DNA of 64,000 nt, from the NCBI RefSeq assembly GCF_900112185.1, contig NZ_FOKP01000022.1, positions 1 to 64,000 on the forward strand, written 5' to 3'. This document shows positions 1 to 9,396 of this stretch, one piece after another (the stretch's first letter is position 1; each line of letters starts with the position of its first letter). The notes under the pieces are model-generated. The model was not told where the DNA came from. It made no database searches and saw only the letters and a list, made by a program, of their open reading frames with translations. The DNA comes from Allobosea sp. CRIB-10. GTDB taxonomy: Bacteria > Pseudomonadota > Alphaproteobacteria > Rhizobiales > Beijerinckiaceae. Position numbers and translations under genes: made by a program.

Positions 1-82
1 CGCGACCCGCTACGACAAGCTCGCCAGGAACTATCTGGCCTCGCTCTGCCTCGCCGCTCTCGTCGCCTACTGGCTGCGTTGA
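1..82 (+). mobile_element. C-terminal tail of an IS5-like transposase (cut by window edge)
   Basis: An open frame enters from the left edge and stops at TGA 80-82. Its last residues read ATRYDKLARNYLASLCLAA and end in a hydrophobic YWLR tail. The R-Y-x-K-x-A-x-N-(Y/F)-L motif is the usual C-terminus of IS5-family (DDE) transposases, and the Glu that completes the catalytic triad would lie upstream of the window. Only 26 codons are visible, so whether the element is intact cannot be judged. No clear terminal inverted repeat follows; a different type of repeat begins 10 bases after the stop. Confidence 0.6.
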
Positions 83-92
83 GTCTCGACCA

Positions 93-196
93 TAGAGCAT
101 TTTCGAGCGAAGTGGACACCGGTTCGCGTGAAGAAAATGCGATAAAACAAGGACCTAGAACATTTCCGCGATTTGAAGAATTGCGGAATTGCTCTA
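93..196. repeat. Intergenic palindromic repeat, Hyphomicrobiales type
   Basis: The segment starts with TAGAGCA (93-99) and ends with the inverse TGCTCTA (190-196). It contains the internal string AGCATTTTCGAGCGAAGTGG followed by a GGTTCGCGTGAAGAAAATGC block. From memory this is a widespread intergenic repeat in Bosea, Methylobacterium and Bradyrhizobium relatives. It lies just past the end of the cellulose operon, where it may fold and act as a transcription stop. It does not code for protein. Confidence 0.6.
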
Positions 197-199
197 GCC

Positions 200-2374
200 T
201 CAGGACCGGTTGCGCTGGGTGACATCGCGAATGGCGGTCAGTCCCGACAGCGCCTGCGGTGACCTGTTCGCCTTGTAGAGCGCCTCGAAGATCTGGCTGG
301 CATCGTCGTAGCGGCCGAGATTGAAGTAGGACCAGCCGCGCATCAGCATCAGATCGGTGGTTTCGGAGGCAAAGCGCGCGCGCTCGCCGAGCGTGATCAG
401 CGCGCCATTGTAGTCCTTGGCGTCATACTGGGCATAGAAGCGCTCGGACAGCAGCAGGGATTGGAGTTCCCTCTGACGGGCCGGCGGCAGCTTCGCGGCT
501 GCGGCTGCGGCGCTCGCCTCTGCCGTCAGCCCCTGCTGGATTTTCGCATAGGCCTTGCCGGCGGCGGCATCGGCCGCGACCTGCGCATTGCCGCTGCGGA
601 GCGCCGCATCGAACGCGGCAGCGGCGGCCGCGGGACGCCTGAGGTTAAGCAGGCACCAGCCGCGCTGGAGCGCTGCGGCTCCGCCTGCACCTGAACCGCA
701 GGAGCCGCTTCGCGGGCGCTCGGGCGCCGGACGGCGCGTCGCCACCATGGCCGGGACGTCGTCTTCGTAGCTCGTTCGTGGCGCGGGCTCGGCGCGAACG
801 GCACGGCGCGATGCTAGCTCGGCAGGGGCCGGCGTTGGCACCGGCCGATCAGCCGGGCTGGCATCGGGCAGGGGGCGCGCTTCGCGTGTATCGACGCGCC
901 TGCGCGCCGGGTTCAGCAGGTCGGCGATACGCGGCGAGCGGCTGCGCCATTCGGCGATGATGGCGCGCAAGCCTGCCTGGTCGCGCAGGCGCTGGTGCAC
1001 CAGAGCGAGCCCATAGGCGGCCGGCTCATAGCCGCGATCCCAGGTGAGGGCGGTCTCGAACCAGGTCTCCGCCGCGGCGATCTGCCCGGAATTGTAGGCA
1101 TACCAGCCGAGGCCGGCGCCTCCAGGGGCATAGCGGTCGACGCCGACGGTCTTGGCGATGCGCTCGATCACGGCGCGTTCGAGCCGCGGTGCCGGCTCCT
1201 GCGTGATCAGCGCGGTCGCGACGTCGAGATAGGCCTTGCGATTTGCCGGGCTTGCGCCGAGCCATTGCGCGCCGAGCGTTTCGGCTTCCTCGTATTTCTG
1301 GGTTGCGCCGAGCGCGAGCACCGCTCCCTCCGCCGCCTTGGCGCCGCCATTGCGCGCCAGGGCAGTCTGGAACCAGGTCACGGCTTTGGCCGGTTCGCCA
1401 TGATGGAAGGTGTAGAAGCCGAGCAGGATCGCATCGTCCGGCGTCGTCACCGCGTTGGCGAGCGCCTCGATGCGCCGGAGGTCCTCCGGCGTCGCGGTCA
1501 AGCTGGGATCCTCGGCCGCCTTGCCGATACGGCGCCGCGCGATCTCGTCGCGGATGCTCGCGAACTCGTTCTGCCGCTCCTGTCCCAGCAGCTGGCCGAT
1601 CGATGCCTCAGGCAGGTCGGCCAACGCCTTTTGCATGGTGCCGAGCCGCTCGGCCGGATTGGTGCAATTGGTCAGGACATAGGCGTAGGCGTCGCGCGCC
1701 CGCTCGGGCGCCTTGGTCTGGACGAAGGCCTCGGCCACCCGCCAGAGCGCGTCGACATTGGCACAGGTGAGCAGTGCCGGTGTCTCGGTGCCGATGCGGA
1801 TCACCTGCTCCCACTGCTTGGCATTGGAGGCATTGATCAGGCGCTGGCCGGCTTCGACCCGGTCGAGCTGCGCGACGAGATCGACGGGAACCTGCCAGTT
1901 CGGATCGGCGCTGCTGCGCTGGGCGATCGCGGCACGCACTTCGCCGAACTTGCCGTCGGCGAACAGCTTCCACATCCGCTCCAGCTCGGGGTCGCCGGCT
2001 GGCGGGGGCGTGTTCAGATCGGTCGGCGGCTTCCATTCGGGGTAGAGCGCGCGCAGACGCGCCAGCTCCGCCTCGAAGCGGCGTGTGTCGCCCTGACTGG
2101 CGAAATAGCGCAGTGCCGTCTCGTCTACTCTCTGTGGCGCGGGCGCTGCAGGGCGGCCCGGTGCAGCCGGGGCCTGGGCGAACTCGGTTTCGGCCTGTGC
2201 AAGCTCCGGCATGGCAGGCTGCGCCGGCTCCGGTGATTTCTCGGACTGAGCCAGGGCCTGCTGCACGGCCGGGCTCGGCGCCTCGGGCCAGCGGATCTCG
2301 CTGCCATAGCGGCCGATGGTGTAAAATGCGGCACTGGAGACCGCCACGGCGATCAGAGCGGATTTCACATGCAT
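200..2374 (-). CDS. TPR-repeat protein of the cellulose synthase operon (BcsC-like, no barrel)
   Basis: Protein of 724 residues, last gene of the bcs operon. The start at 2374 (MHVKSALIAVAVSS) is preferred over an upstream in-frame start. It gives a short basic N-terminus with a hydrophobic anchor or signal at about residues 5-22, and it overlaps the end of bcsZ by 10 bases, as expected in a coupled operon. After a Pro/Ala-rich linker (about 30-85) the chain is a series of helix-turn-helix TPR-like units (W-x-x-V, A-x-x-W-F-x-x-A-L patterns), interrupted by a Pro/Arg-rich stretch in the second half. BcsC proteins join periplasmic TPRs to an outer-membrane beta barrel. Here the chain stops inside the last TPR and no barrel is seen, so only the periplasmic scaffold role is supported. 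Confidence 0.75.
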   Translation of the reverse strand: MHVKSALIAVAVSSAAFYTIGRYGSEIRWPEAPSPAVQQALAQSEKSPEPAQPAMPELAQAETEFAQAPAAPGRPAAPAPQRVDETALRYFASQGDTRRFEAELARLRALYPEWKPPTDLNTPPPAGDPELERMWKLFADGKFGEVRAAIAQRSSADPNWQVPVDLVAQLDRVEAGQRLINASNAKQWEQVIRIGTETPALLTCANVDALWRVAEAFVQTKAPERARDAYAYVLTNCTNPAERLGTMQKALADLPEASIGQLLGQERQNEFASIRDEIARRRIGKAAEDPSLTATPEDLRRIEALANAVTTPDDAILLGFYTFHHGEPAKAVTWFQTALARNGGAKAAEGAVLALGATQKYEEAETLGAQWLGASPANRKAYLDVATALITQEPAPRLERAVIERIAKTVGVDRYAPGGAGLGWYAYNSGQIAAAETWFETALTWDRGYEPAAYGLALVHQRLRDQAGLRAIIAEWRSRSPRIADLLNPARRRVDTREARPLPDASPADRPVPTPAPAELASRRAVRAEPAPRTSYEDDVPAMVATRRPAPERPRSGSCGSGAGGAAALQRGWCLLNLRRPAAAAAAFDAALRSGNAQVAADAAAGKAYAKIQQGLTAEASAAAAAAKLPPARQRELQSLLLSERFYAQYDAKDYNGALITLGERARFASETTDLMLMRGWSYFNLGRYDDASQIFEALYKANRSPQALSGLTAIRDVTQRNRS

Positions 2375-3384
2375 TGCGGATACCTCTCGCTCAGCATCGA
2401 GAGGGCTAGCAGGTGCAGGGTCGACGGGTAGTAGAGCGTCGGCTGAAACGTCTTCAGCTCGGCCGGGACAGGTGTGCGATCGAGCGCGCAAGCCATGGCG
2501 GCGGCCAGGATGCGATAGCCGGGCTCCGGCAGCGGCTCGACCGCCTTGCCGGTGGCCACGTCGACCACCGCCGTACCGTTGGCCCAGGCCCGGTGGAACG
2601 GCTCGAGCCGCTGCCTGTCGGCGAGGCCGGCCCGCAGGAGATAGAGCGGGATGCGCAGGGCATTATAGGCGAACTGGGGTGGGAAACCCTCGGCCGGTTT
2701 CGGCTCGCCCTTGAGCGAGAGCCAATCGGGGGCGAGAGCCTTGCGCCTGGCGAGGTCGTCGAGCAGCTTCAGCCCGGTCGCCTGCACCTGCATCCAGCTC
2801 TGGTCGTTGGTGAGACGCGAGAGGGTCGGGAAAGCCTCGAACACCCAGTAGGACGGATTGATCACCGGGCCATCCGGCCGTTCCGTCTCGGAAAAGCCTT
2901 TCGCAGCGGGCATCAGCCAGGTTTCGCTGCCGCGCTTCACCAGAGCGGTCTTGGCCAGCGAGCGAGCGATCTGGCGGGCCGCGGTGGTGTAGGCCGGCAT
3001 CGACCAGCGTGCCCCGGCGCAGGCGAGGGCGTCGGCGATCAGGATGTCTCCGTCACTGGCATTGTTGATGTCGGTGACGCGAGGCGTCGCCTTCGGGTCC
3101 CAGCGCCAGGCCGCGAGGCCGTCGTCGCGGATGAGCAGCTCGGTCCTGGTGAAGGACAGGATGCTGGCGAAGCTGCCGCGATCTCCGGCAAGACAGGCCA
3201 GCAGCAGCCCATAGCCCTGGCTCTCGCTATGGCTGATGCCGCCATTGGCGTCGTCGACGACGCGCCCCTCGGCGGTGACGAATTTCTGCCGGTAGAGGTC
3301 CCAAGCGCCGGCCGGCAGAGTCGCTGAAGTGGCCGGGGTGAAGCCGAGAACGGTCATGGCCAGGGTCATGAGGAAGCGCTTCAC
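2365..3384 (-). CDS. bcsZ: Periplasmic endoglucanase BcsZ, glycoside hydrolase family 8
   Basis: A 339-residue GH8 endo-beta-1,4-glucanase that trims nascent cellulose in the periplasm. A signal peptide covers about residues 1-21 (cleavage near ATSA-TLPAG). The family motif SESQGYG places the proton-donor Glu at residue 54, and NNASDGD places the catalytic Asp at residue 111. The C-terminal LYYPSTLHLLALSML is also typical of BcsZ. The start codon is GTG, overlapping the bcsB stop as GTGA at 3381-3384, so translation is coupled. Length and gene order match rhizobial bcsABZ operons. Confidence 0.92.
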   Translation of the reverse strand: MKRFLMTLAMTVLGFTPATSATLPAGAWDLYRQKFVTAEGRVVDDANGGISHSESQGYGLLLACLAGDRGSFASILSFTRTELLIRDDGLAAWRWDPKATPRVTDINNASDGDILIADALACAGARWSMPAYTTAARQIARSLAKTALVKRGSETWLMPAAKGFSETERPDGPVINPSYWVFEAFPTLSRLTNDQSWMQVQATGLKLLDDLARRKALAPDWLSLKGEPKPAEGFPPQFAYNALRIPLYLLRAGLADRQRLEPFHRAWANGTAVVDVATGKAVEPLPEPGYRILAAAMACALDRTPVPAELKTFQPTLYYPSTLHLLALSMLSERYPQCM

Positions 3385-5807
3385 GAATGCCTCCCCAAAC
3401 GCCGGAGCATGAGGAAGGTGCCAATGCCGAGGCCGATGCAGGCTGCCAGCAATGTCAGCGCGTAGATGCCGATATTACTCGACATCCAATTGGCGAGGAC
3501 GAGGCGCATATTGGCCAGGCTGAACGGCCGGGTCATGACGAAGGCGGTGCTGTCCGCCGAGAGGACGTGATTGTCCTGCCCGCTGCGGAAAGCGGTGAGC
3601 TTGCCGGCCATCCCGGCCCAGTTGCCGGGCGTGACGAGCCTGTCCAGGTTTTTCTCGAGCGCCTCCTCCTGGCGCACGACGAAGGCGGTCCAGACCTGCC
3701 GCGTGTCGGGGTCGCTCGCCTGGGCGGCGATCAGCTCGGCTCCCTCCGCCGGCTCATAGAGCGAGGGCGCGCGCGAGGGCGTGCGCAGCTGGGCGAAGGA
3801 GAGGTCGAAGGTGCGCTGCAGCCATCGGTCGAGGCTGATGAAATAGCGTGCGAAGAGGCCACCGAACGAGCCGCGCCAACGATCGCGGACCGCCTCGGTG
3901 CTCGGCGCGACCCCGCCGGAATCCTCCGGCGTCGTCTGCCGGCCCTGGAAGCGGTTGATCACCGCATCGAACACCGCCGTGCCCTCGGTTTCCGGAACGA
4001 TGACGACCGCATCCGCGCGCTGCGGCCAGGTGCTGCGGACAGTGTCGGCGATGCCGACGCGCGGCAGCAATCCCGCGGGCATCTGGCCGGCGGCGCCGAC
4101 GATCAAAGCGGGACGGCTGCCGATGGCGGCGGCGCTGCCGATCACATCGACCGGGAGCGGCCGGTCGGCGCGCTGCGCGAGCCGTGCGAGCAGCGTTGCC
4201 GCGGCGCTCAGATTGGGAATGTCCAGGCGGCCGACGAGCAGGGCGATCTGTGAGGTGATCGAATACGGAAAGCCGGTCCCCGCTACGGCGGCGAGATTGG
4301 GGCTGACGCCGATCTTGGCGAAGTTCGGGATCGCCAATGCCGTGGTGTCGAAGAGGGCAAAGCGGTTCTTCCCCGGCAGCGTCGCACCCGGCCCGCAGGC
4401 GAGATCGGATTTGGCCGGCGTGACGGCCTCGAACCAGATCTCGTTGATCCCGGGACGGAAATGCCGGAGCGGTATCGTGATCGGGGTTTGCTGGAAGAGG
4501 CCGCCGCTCGTCGTGTTGAGCGGCACGGTCGCCGCGACATTGCCGTTGACGAAGATCTCGATATGGCTGTCGCCGGGGAGGATTTCGGAATAGGCGCCGT
4601 CGAGATAGAGCGTCGCTTCGCCATAGGCGTTGGCGTAGAAGTCACCCGGCATGGCGACGACGGCGCGCACGCGCATGCGCCGTCCCGAGGATTCCTGGGT
4701 TGGAATGCCGAGTTCCGAGAAGCGCAGCACCTGGCTGTCGGAGATGAACGGCGCATCGGGGACATGCCAGCTCGCCGTGCCCATCGTCTTGCGGTTGATG
4801 TTGGTCGGCCGCGAAACCGGCCCGGTCAGGAGCTTGGCGATGATCGCCTCGAGGTCCTGCCAGGTCTCTCCGGTGACGAGCAGGGCAGCGGGTCCGAACT
4901 TCGGATGCGCGGCGAAGCCGATGAAGCTCCCGGTGCCGGCCTCTGCCGGCAATGTGCCGATGAGATCGCGCAACTCCTTGCCCGTCCCGAGCAGGACGGT
5001 GAGCATGCCCGGACGGATCCTGTCCGGCAGCCGCTCTGAAATCCGAACCGTCGTCTGGCTGTAGCGGCCGCGCAGCGCGACGCCTTGCGCAACGGCAAGA
5101 ATGCTGTTGGCGGCAACGGCGCTCGCTGCGCCCGGCGCGACGATGTGGATCGTCGTCTGCCCGCTCTCGTCGGCGCCGACGGCAGGAAGGTCGTCGATGC
5201 TGCGCAGCCGCGATTGCTGTGCCGGGTTCTTGAAGCTGAGGCGGGTACCGGCGCCGTCGATACGGGTCCACAACTCATAGGTGGAGGCGACGGTGCAGTC
5301 GGTGCGGTGGCGCTGCACGGCCTCGAAGCGGATCGTGTTCTGGCCGGCTCTGAGCAGCCCTTTGCGGATCGCGGTGGAGTTCCGCCTCAGGCTGTCGGAA
5401 GAGGCGATCGGCGACTCCATGATGCGTTCGCCATTGATGCGCACGGTGAGACGCGAGGCCTCCGGCATCACGACCAGCGCATTCTGGAAGGCAATGTCGA
5501 GATTGAGGTCGGCACCCGCCTCGTCCTGGGTCAGGTAGAAGGCCCAGCTGCGCGTATCGCTCTCGCCTTCGAGCGTGACGCGGGCGGCGGGCAGCAGCGG
5601 CTTGAAGGCGAAGCTGGCAGGAATGGCGGGCGTTGCAGGTGCGGGCTCGGCAGGCTTGCGCTCGGCCGGACCAGGGGCCGTCGGCTGCTGGGCCGGCGGC
5701 GCGATCATGAACGGCGCCGGCTCGCGCGGCTGGGCTTCCTGCGCCCGCAGACCGCTCATCGGAAGGAGTGCCGCTGCGGCGAGGATAGGCAGGAAACGCG
5801 CGCTCAT
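3381..5807 (-). CDS. bcsB: Cellulose synthase regulatory/periplasmic subunit BcsB
   Basis: An 808-residue protein with a signal peptide (MSARFLPILAAAALLPMSG, cut near LRA-Q) and a single C-terminal membrane helix (NIGIYALTLLAACIGLGIGT) that packs against BcsA. Between them lies the usual two-fold repeat of carbohydrate-binding and flavodoxin-like domains that guides the glucan across the periplasm. A Pro-rich segment follows the signal. The start at 5807 overlaps the bcsA stop as ATGA (5804-5807). A longer open frame runs upstream but lies wholly inside bcsA in another frame and is an artefact. Confidence 0.92.
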   Translation of the reverse strand: MSARFLPILAAAALLPMSGLRAQEAQPREPAPFMIAPPAQQPTAPGPAERKPAEPAPATPAIPASFAFKPLLPAARVTLEGESDTRSWAFYLTQDEAGADLNLDIAFQNALVVMPEASRLTVRINGERIMESPIASSDSLRRNSTAIRKGLLRAGQNTIRFEAVQRHRTDCTVASTYELWTRIDGAGTRLSFKNPAQQSRLRSIDDLPAVGADESGQTTIHIVAPGAASAVAANSILAVAQGVALRGRYSQTTVRISERLPDRIRPGMLTVLLGTGKELRDLIGTLPAEAGTGSFIGFAAHPKFGPAALLVTGETWQDLEAIIAKLLTGPVSRPTNINRKTMGTASWHVPDAPFISDSQVLRFSELGIPTQESSGRRMRVRAVVAMPGDFYANAYGEATLYLDGAYSEILPGDSHIEIFVNGNVAATVPLNTTSGGLFQQTPITIPLRHFRPGINEIWFEAVTPAKSDLACGPGATLPGKNRFALFDTTALAIPNFAKIGVSPNLAAVAGTGFPYSITSQIALLVGRLDIPNLSAAATLLARLAQRADRPLPVDVIGSAAAIGSRPALIVGAAGQMPAGLLPRVGIADTVRSTWPQRADAVVIVPETEGTAVFDAVINRFQGRQTTPEDSGGVAPSTEAVRDRWRGSFGGLFARYFISLDRWLQRTFDLSFAQLRTPSRAPSLYEPAEGAELIAAQASDPDTRQVWTAFVVRQEEALEKNLDRLVTPGNWAGMAGKLTAFRSGQDNHVLSADSTAFVMTRPFSLANMRLVLANWMSSNIGIYALTLLAACIGLGIGTFLMLRRLGRHS

Positions 5808-7987
5808 TCCGCTGCTCTCCGCGCGGCGTTGGAACGAGCAAAGCGATAGAGGCCGAAGAAATAGGACAGGCCGCGGCTGGTCTGGAACACGGCTATGCGC
5901 AGGAACCGCAGGGTGCCATAGACGACACCCATGTTCTGGCGCCGCGCCTTCTGGAAGTCGCTCCAGATCGCGGCGTCCGAGAAGGCGAGATCGGCGATGA
6001 TGCGGCTGTGCACGGGATCGCTGGGTTCGTACTGGCAGCCGAGCACCAGCCCCTTCTGATCGGATGCCGACCGCGCGACGCGTACCGGCAGCGCATCGCG
6101 CGGCATCGCGATGGTGGTCTCGAACGAGACCTCGCCGCGGCTGCCTACGGGCAATGTGTCGAAGCCCTTCGACAGAACCCGGATGGCGACGCCGTCGACG
6201 GAGACGTTCTCGGTGACGATCGGCGCGGTGCGGCCGTCGATGCTGATCTGCCCGCGGCGCTTCACCGGGAAACGCCGGGCGCCTCGCCCTTCCGGCCGCT
6301 CCGAGACCACGCCGAGCGCGCAGCCCGCCATCAGCAGGTTGAGGATGTTCCAGAGCCCGACCACCAGGGTCGTGTCGGCGTTGTAGGGCTGGGTGATGGT
6401 GCGCCAGTAGGTGGCGACAACGCCGAGCGTCAGTACCGCGAAGATGATGAAGAAGGGCAGGCCGAGCTCGGAGATGCGGCGTGTCCCCAGCTCTTCGCTC
6501 TTGGCGGTGACCTTGAAGGTCGGCTTGCCGGGGTTGACGAGGACCGAGATCACCGCCGGCAGCAGATAGACCGATTGGATGAACTCGTAGAGTTCCGAGA
6601 TCCACGGCCAGCGATAGCGGCCGTAGAGATAGTTCTGCATCATCAGGTTCACCACCATGTAGCTGAAGACGTAGGCGATGAACTCGGGGCCCGAGGCGGT
6701 GAAGATCTCCAGTCCGAAGAAGAGATAGAACAGCGGCGCGACCAGGAAGGTCAGGCGCACGAAGGGGAACAGCCAGAACAGGGCCGAGGACGAGTAGCAC
6801 AGGCGCTGCGGCAGCGAGAGGCCGCTTTTGAGCATCGGGCGATGATAGATCAGGATCTGCATCATCCCCTGGGCCCAGCGCGAGCGCTGGCCGATGAAGC
6901 TCGCGAAGGTGGCAGGCTGGAGCCCGGCGATCAGCGGCTTGTCGACATAGACGCTGTTCCAGCCGGTGGCGTGCAGAGTGATCGCGGTCTCGGCATCCTC
7001 GGTGATGCTGCGACCGGAGAAGCCGTTCGTCGTCTGCAGGGCGGTGCGCCGCAGCACCGCGGCCGAGCCGCAGAAGAAGGAGGCATTCCACTTGTCGAGG
7101 CCACGCTGGATGATGCCGTAGAACATCTCGTTCTCGGACGGCATCGCCTTGAAGGTCTTGAGGTTGCGCTCCAGCGGGTCGGGATTGATGAAGAAGTGCG
7201 GCGTCTGGACCAGGAAGAGCTTCGGGTCCTGGCCGAAATAGCCGATCGTCTCGGTGAGGAAAGTGCGCGCCGGTGCATGATCGGCGTCGAAGACGACGAT
7301 GAGGTCGCCGCTGGAATTGGCCAGCCCATTATTGAGGTTGCCGGCCTTGGCGCTGATGTTGCGCTCGCGCGTCAGATAGGTGCAGCCGAGCCCCGCGCAC
7401 AGCGCCTGCAATTGCGTTCGTCGTTCCCGCGCCGCGCTGGCGGCGACGAAGTTGTCGGCGTTGCACTTCTCGTCGGTGCCGCCGTCGTCGAGCAGATGGA
7501 CGGTGAGACGGCCGGCCGGATAGTCCATGGCGAGCGCCGCCGAGAGCGTCGTCGCCAGGAGCTCGGGCTCCTCGTTGTATGTGGGCACGAAGACATCCAC
7601 GGTCGGCGCCTCCGCCGGGAGCGGAGGTGCGCTCTTGCGCCGTGGCAGCGGCATCGCCACGACGAACAGGCTGAGGAACAGCATGCCGATATTGTAGAGC
7701 TCGGCCAGATAGAGGATCAGGCCGGGTATGAAATCCTCGAGCTGGTTGACTGGCGGCAGCGTGCTCGTCGTGCGCCAGTAGACATAACGCAGCACGATCG
7801 CAGTCCCCAGGCCGAGCGCGATCAGCCGCCAGACCCCGTAGGGCCGCAGGAACTTGAGCAGGATCATCGCGCCGACGACGATCGTCCCCGCGATCAGATG
7901 CGCCTGCAGACTGATCGGCAGCGTGATGAGCGCGACGACCACGGCGGTGGCGAAGGCCCAGAAGATGACGTAGCTCGCGGTTCGCAT
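5804..7987 (-). CDS. bcsA: Cellulose synthase catalytic subunit BcsA (UDP-forming, GT2 with PilZ domain)
   Basis: A 727-residue inner-membrane glucan synthase. The N-terminal helices (about 5-110) are followed by a GT2 domain with all expected motifs: DDG at 167-169, the DAD metal site at 234-236, FFCGS at about 304, TED at 329-331 and QRSRW at 367-371. More helices follow, then a PilZ domain with an arginine-rich RGARR stretch and NVSVDG, matching the RxxxR and (D/N)xSxxG c-di-GMP signature. Cellulose synthesis here is therefore probably activated by c-di-GMP. It is the second gene of the operon, 24 bases after bcsN, and its stop overlaps the bcsB start. Confidence 0.95.
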   Translation of the reverse strand: MRTASYVIFWAFATAVVVALITLPISLQAHLIAGTIVVGAMILLKFLRPYGVWRLIALGLGTAIVLRYVYWRTTSTLPPVNQLEDFIPGLILYLAELYNIGMLFLSLFVVAMPLPRRKSAPPLPAEAPTVDVFVPTYNEEPELLATTLSAALAMDYPAGRLTVHLLDDGGTDEKCNADNFVAASAARERRTQLQALCAGLGCTYLTRERNISAKAGNLNNGLANSSGDLIVVFDADHAPARTFLTETIGYFGQDPKLFLVQTPHFFINPDPLERNLKTFKAMPSENEMFYGIIQRGLDKWNASFFCGSAAVLRRTALQTTNGFSGRSITEDAETAITLHATGWNSVYVDKPLIAGLQPATFASFIGQRSRWAQGMMQILIYHRPMLKSGLSLPQRLCYSSSALFWLFPFVRLTFLVAPLFYLFFGLEIFTASGPEFIAYVFSYMVVNLMMQNYLYGRYRWPWISELYEFIQSVYLLPAVISVLVNPGKPTFKVTAKSEELGTRRISELGLPFFIIFAVLTLGVVATYWRTITQPYNADTTLVVGLWNILNLLMAGCALGVVSERPEGRGARRFPVKRRGQISIDGRTAPIVTENVSVDGVAIRVLSKGFDTLPVGSRGEVSFETTIAMPRDALPVRVARSASDQKGLVLGCQYEPSDPVHSRIIADLAFSDAAIWSDFQKARRQNMGVVYGTLRFLRIAVFQTSRGLSYFFGLYRFARSNAARRAAE

Positions 7988-8011
7988 CGGTTCGCTGAAA
8001 GGTCGGTTGCC

Positions 8012-8929
8012 TCAGGGGCGGGGCGGCGGTGGAACGGTGGGATATCCCTCCAAAGGTCTGTCCGGGATCGCCGGCAGGTCAGGGGCGGGCTCGGCTTCAC
8101 CTCGCGGGGCCCGGCTCGGCCGCGAGCGCACGATACGCTGCGGAGCGGATGCGTCCGGGGACGAGGCCTGCGGCAGCGGATAGATCGGCGCGCCGGCCTT
8201 GCCGAGCTCGGGCGCGGGTGGCGGCGCCTCGCCGATCGGATTCCAGCCCGGCCGCCGCAAGGAGGCGTTGAGCGAATAGTCATAGGCCAGACGCAGCAGC
8301 GTCGCCTCGGTGGCCGTGGGATCGCAGACGCGGATGCGGACCGAGACCGCGCCCGATTTCGGCCGGAAGATGCTGTCGCCGTCGGCGATGCGCTGCCAGG
8401 CATAGAGGCAGGCTTCGCCGCCGATGCCGCGGCCGAAGGCGTAGCCGAACGGGCCGTATTTGTTCTGGACGAAGACAGCCGACGGCATCATGACGACGCC
8501 CGGCAGGCGGTCCTCCATCTCCCGCGCGACGTCGTGGTCCTCGATTCCCGGCAGCTTCAGCAGATTGCCTGCGACAGCGGCGCTGTCGGGCAGATCGGCC
8601 GCGGTGAAAAAGGCGATGTCGATGGCATTCTCCCCGGGGGTGCGGCCGCGCGTCGCCAGCGAAATGACTTGTGAGACGGCATTGTCGTAATTGCGCTGGG
8701 TCACTCCGATGACCGGGATGCTGCCCGGCGGGAGCAGGGCGAGCGCGCGGGCCGGGGATACCGAGGTCGCGCGGGATGCCGTGACGAGCTCGTCGCTTGC
8801 GAGCCTGCTCTCGCCACAGCCGGCGCCGGAGAGCCCCAGCAAGGCCGCCATGGCGAACCGTGCCGCACGCCTGGACGGAATGCGGGGGAGGGCAAGGAGC
8901 ATCGGATGAGCGCGTTTCCGAGGACTCAT
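8012..8929 (-). CDS. bcsN: Cellulose biosynthesis protein BcsN (putative lipoprotein)
   Basis: About 305 residues, first gene of the cellulose operon and directly upstream of bcsA, which is where BcsN sits in rhizobia. The N-terminus has Arg-rich residues, a hydrophobic stretch (FAMAALLGLSGAGC) and a Cys that could be lipidated, although the -3 position is not ideal. The C-terminal quarter is Pro/Ala-rich and disordered. Starts at 8929 or 8902 are both possible, and neither has a clear ribosome binding site. The longer frame to 9028 adds an unlikely basic extension. The biochemical role of BcsN is not established; rhizobial genetics ties it to cellulose fibril formation. Confidence 0.75.
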   Translation of the reverse strand: MSPRKRAHPMLLALPRIPSRRAARFAMAALLGLSGAGCGESRLASDELVTASRATSVSPARALALLPPGSIPVIGVTQRNYDNAVSQVISLATRGRTPGENAIDIAFFTAADLPDSAAVAGNLLKLPGIEDHDVAREMEDRLPGVVMMPSAVFVQNKYGPFGYAFGRGIGGEACLYAWQRIADGDSIFRPKSGAVSVRIRVCDPTATEATLLRLAYDYSLNASLRRPGWNPIGEAPPPAPELGKAGAPIYPLPQASSPDASAPQRIVRSRPSRAPRGEAEPAPDLPAIPDRPLEGYPTVPPPPRP

Positions 8930-8978
8930 CGCCAAACGTGCCGATCTCGGTGCAGCATCGTCATGTCTTGACCATTGG

Positions 8979-9007
8979 TTAATGCGGGTTAACGGACGCT
9001 TACGTCC
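8979..9007. promoter_or_regulatory. Putative control region of the bcs operon (paired TTAA sites and hairpin)
   Basis: Upstream of bcsN lie two TTAA boxes (8979-8982 and 8989-8992) six bases apart, reading GTTAACCCGCATTAACC on the coding strand. GGACG-CTTA-CGTCC (8994-9007) forms a small hairpin next to them. The TTAA pair resembles the alphaproteobacterial CtrA box (TTAA-N7-TTAA), but the spacing is one base short. The remaining 9008-9396 has no convincing gene; the plus-strand frames there lack family similarity and ribosome binding sites. Confidence 0.3.
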
Positions 9008-9396
9008 ACGAGCACGCGCACGTCCCAATTTTCACGCGAAGCGCCGCGCCCAATACAAATGATTCGCGCGGTTGTTCCAACCACGGGACGGACTTATTCC
9101 GCTGCCGGCATCTTTCGCCGTCAAAGAAGATCGCTGTCGGCCGCACGGGCGAAACTCAACGAATGAGCTGCTGCGGCGATGGCGATCTCTCGAAGACCAT
9201 GTTCGGCGAGCAGCCGGACGCCCGGCGCTCCCAGCGAAGTCCGACTGCCAAGACGCCCGGTCCCGTCAAGGGTTCCGTGACGGCGGATCGACCCGGCATG
9301 GCGGCGGTGTCGCGGACGAGGACAGGTAAGCGCAGACGCGCGAAAGGCGGGATGGGATCGGGCTGTCGCCGGAGGCTCGTGCCGTGGCGGCGCTTG

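Noticed and set aside
5808..7091. N-terminal extension of the bcsB frame by more than 400 codons
   Set aside because: It runs wholly inside bcsA in a different frame. The signal peptide and ATGA overlap fix the bcsB start at 5807.
6008..8674. Very long plus-strand open frame (888 codons) across bcsA and bcsN
   Set aside because: It is the antisense shadow of two well-supported genes in GC-rich DNA. Its product is low-complexity, rich in R, A, G, D and H, with no family motif or ribosome binding site.
8930..9396. Possible small genes in the gap upstream of bcsN
   Set aside because: The plus-strand frames here have no ribosome binding site, no signal or domain, and run into the antisense of the NTF2-like gene.
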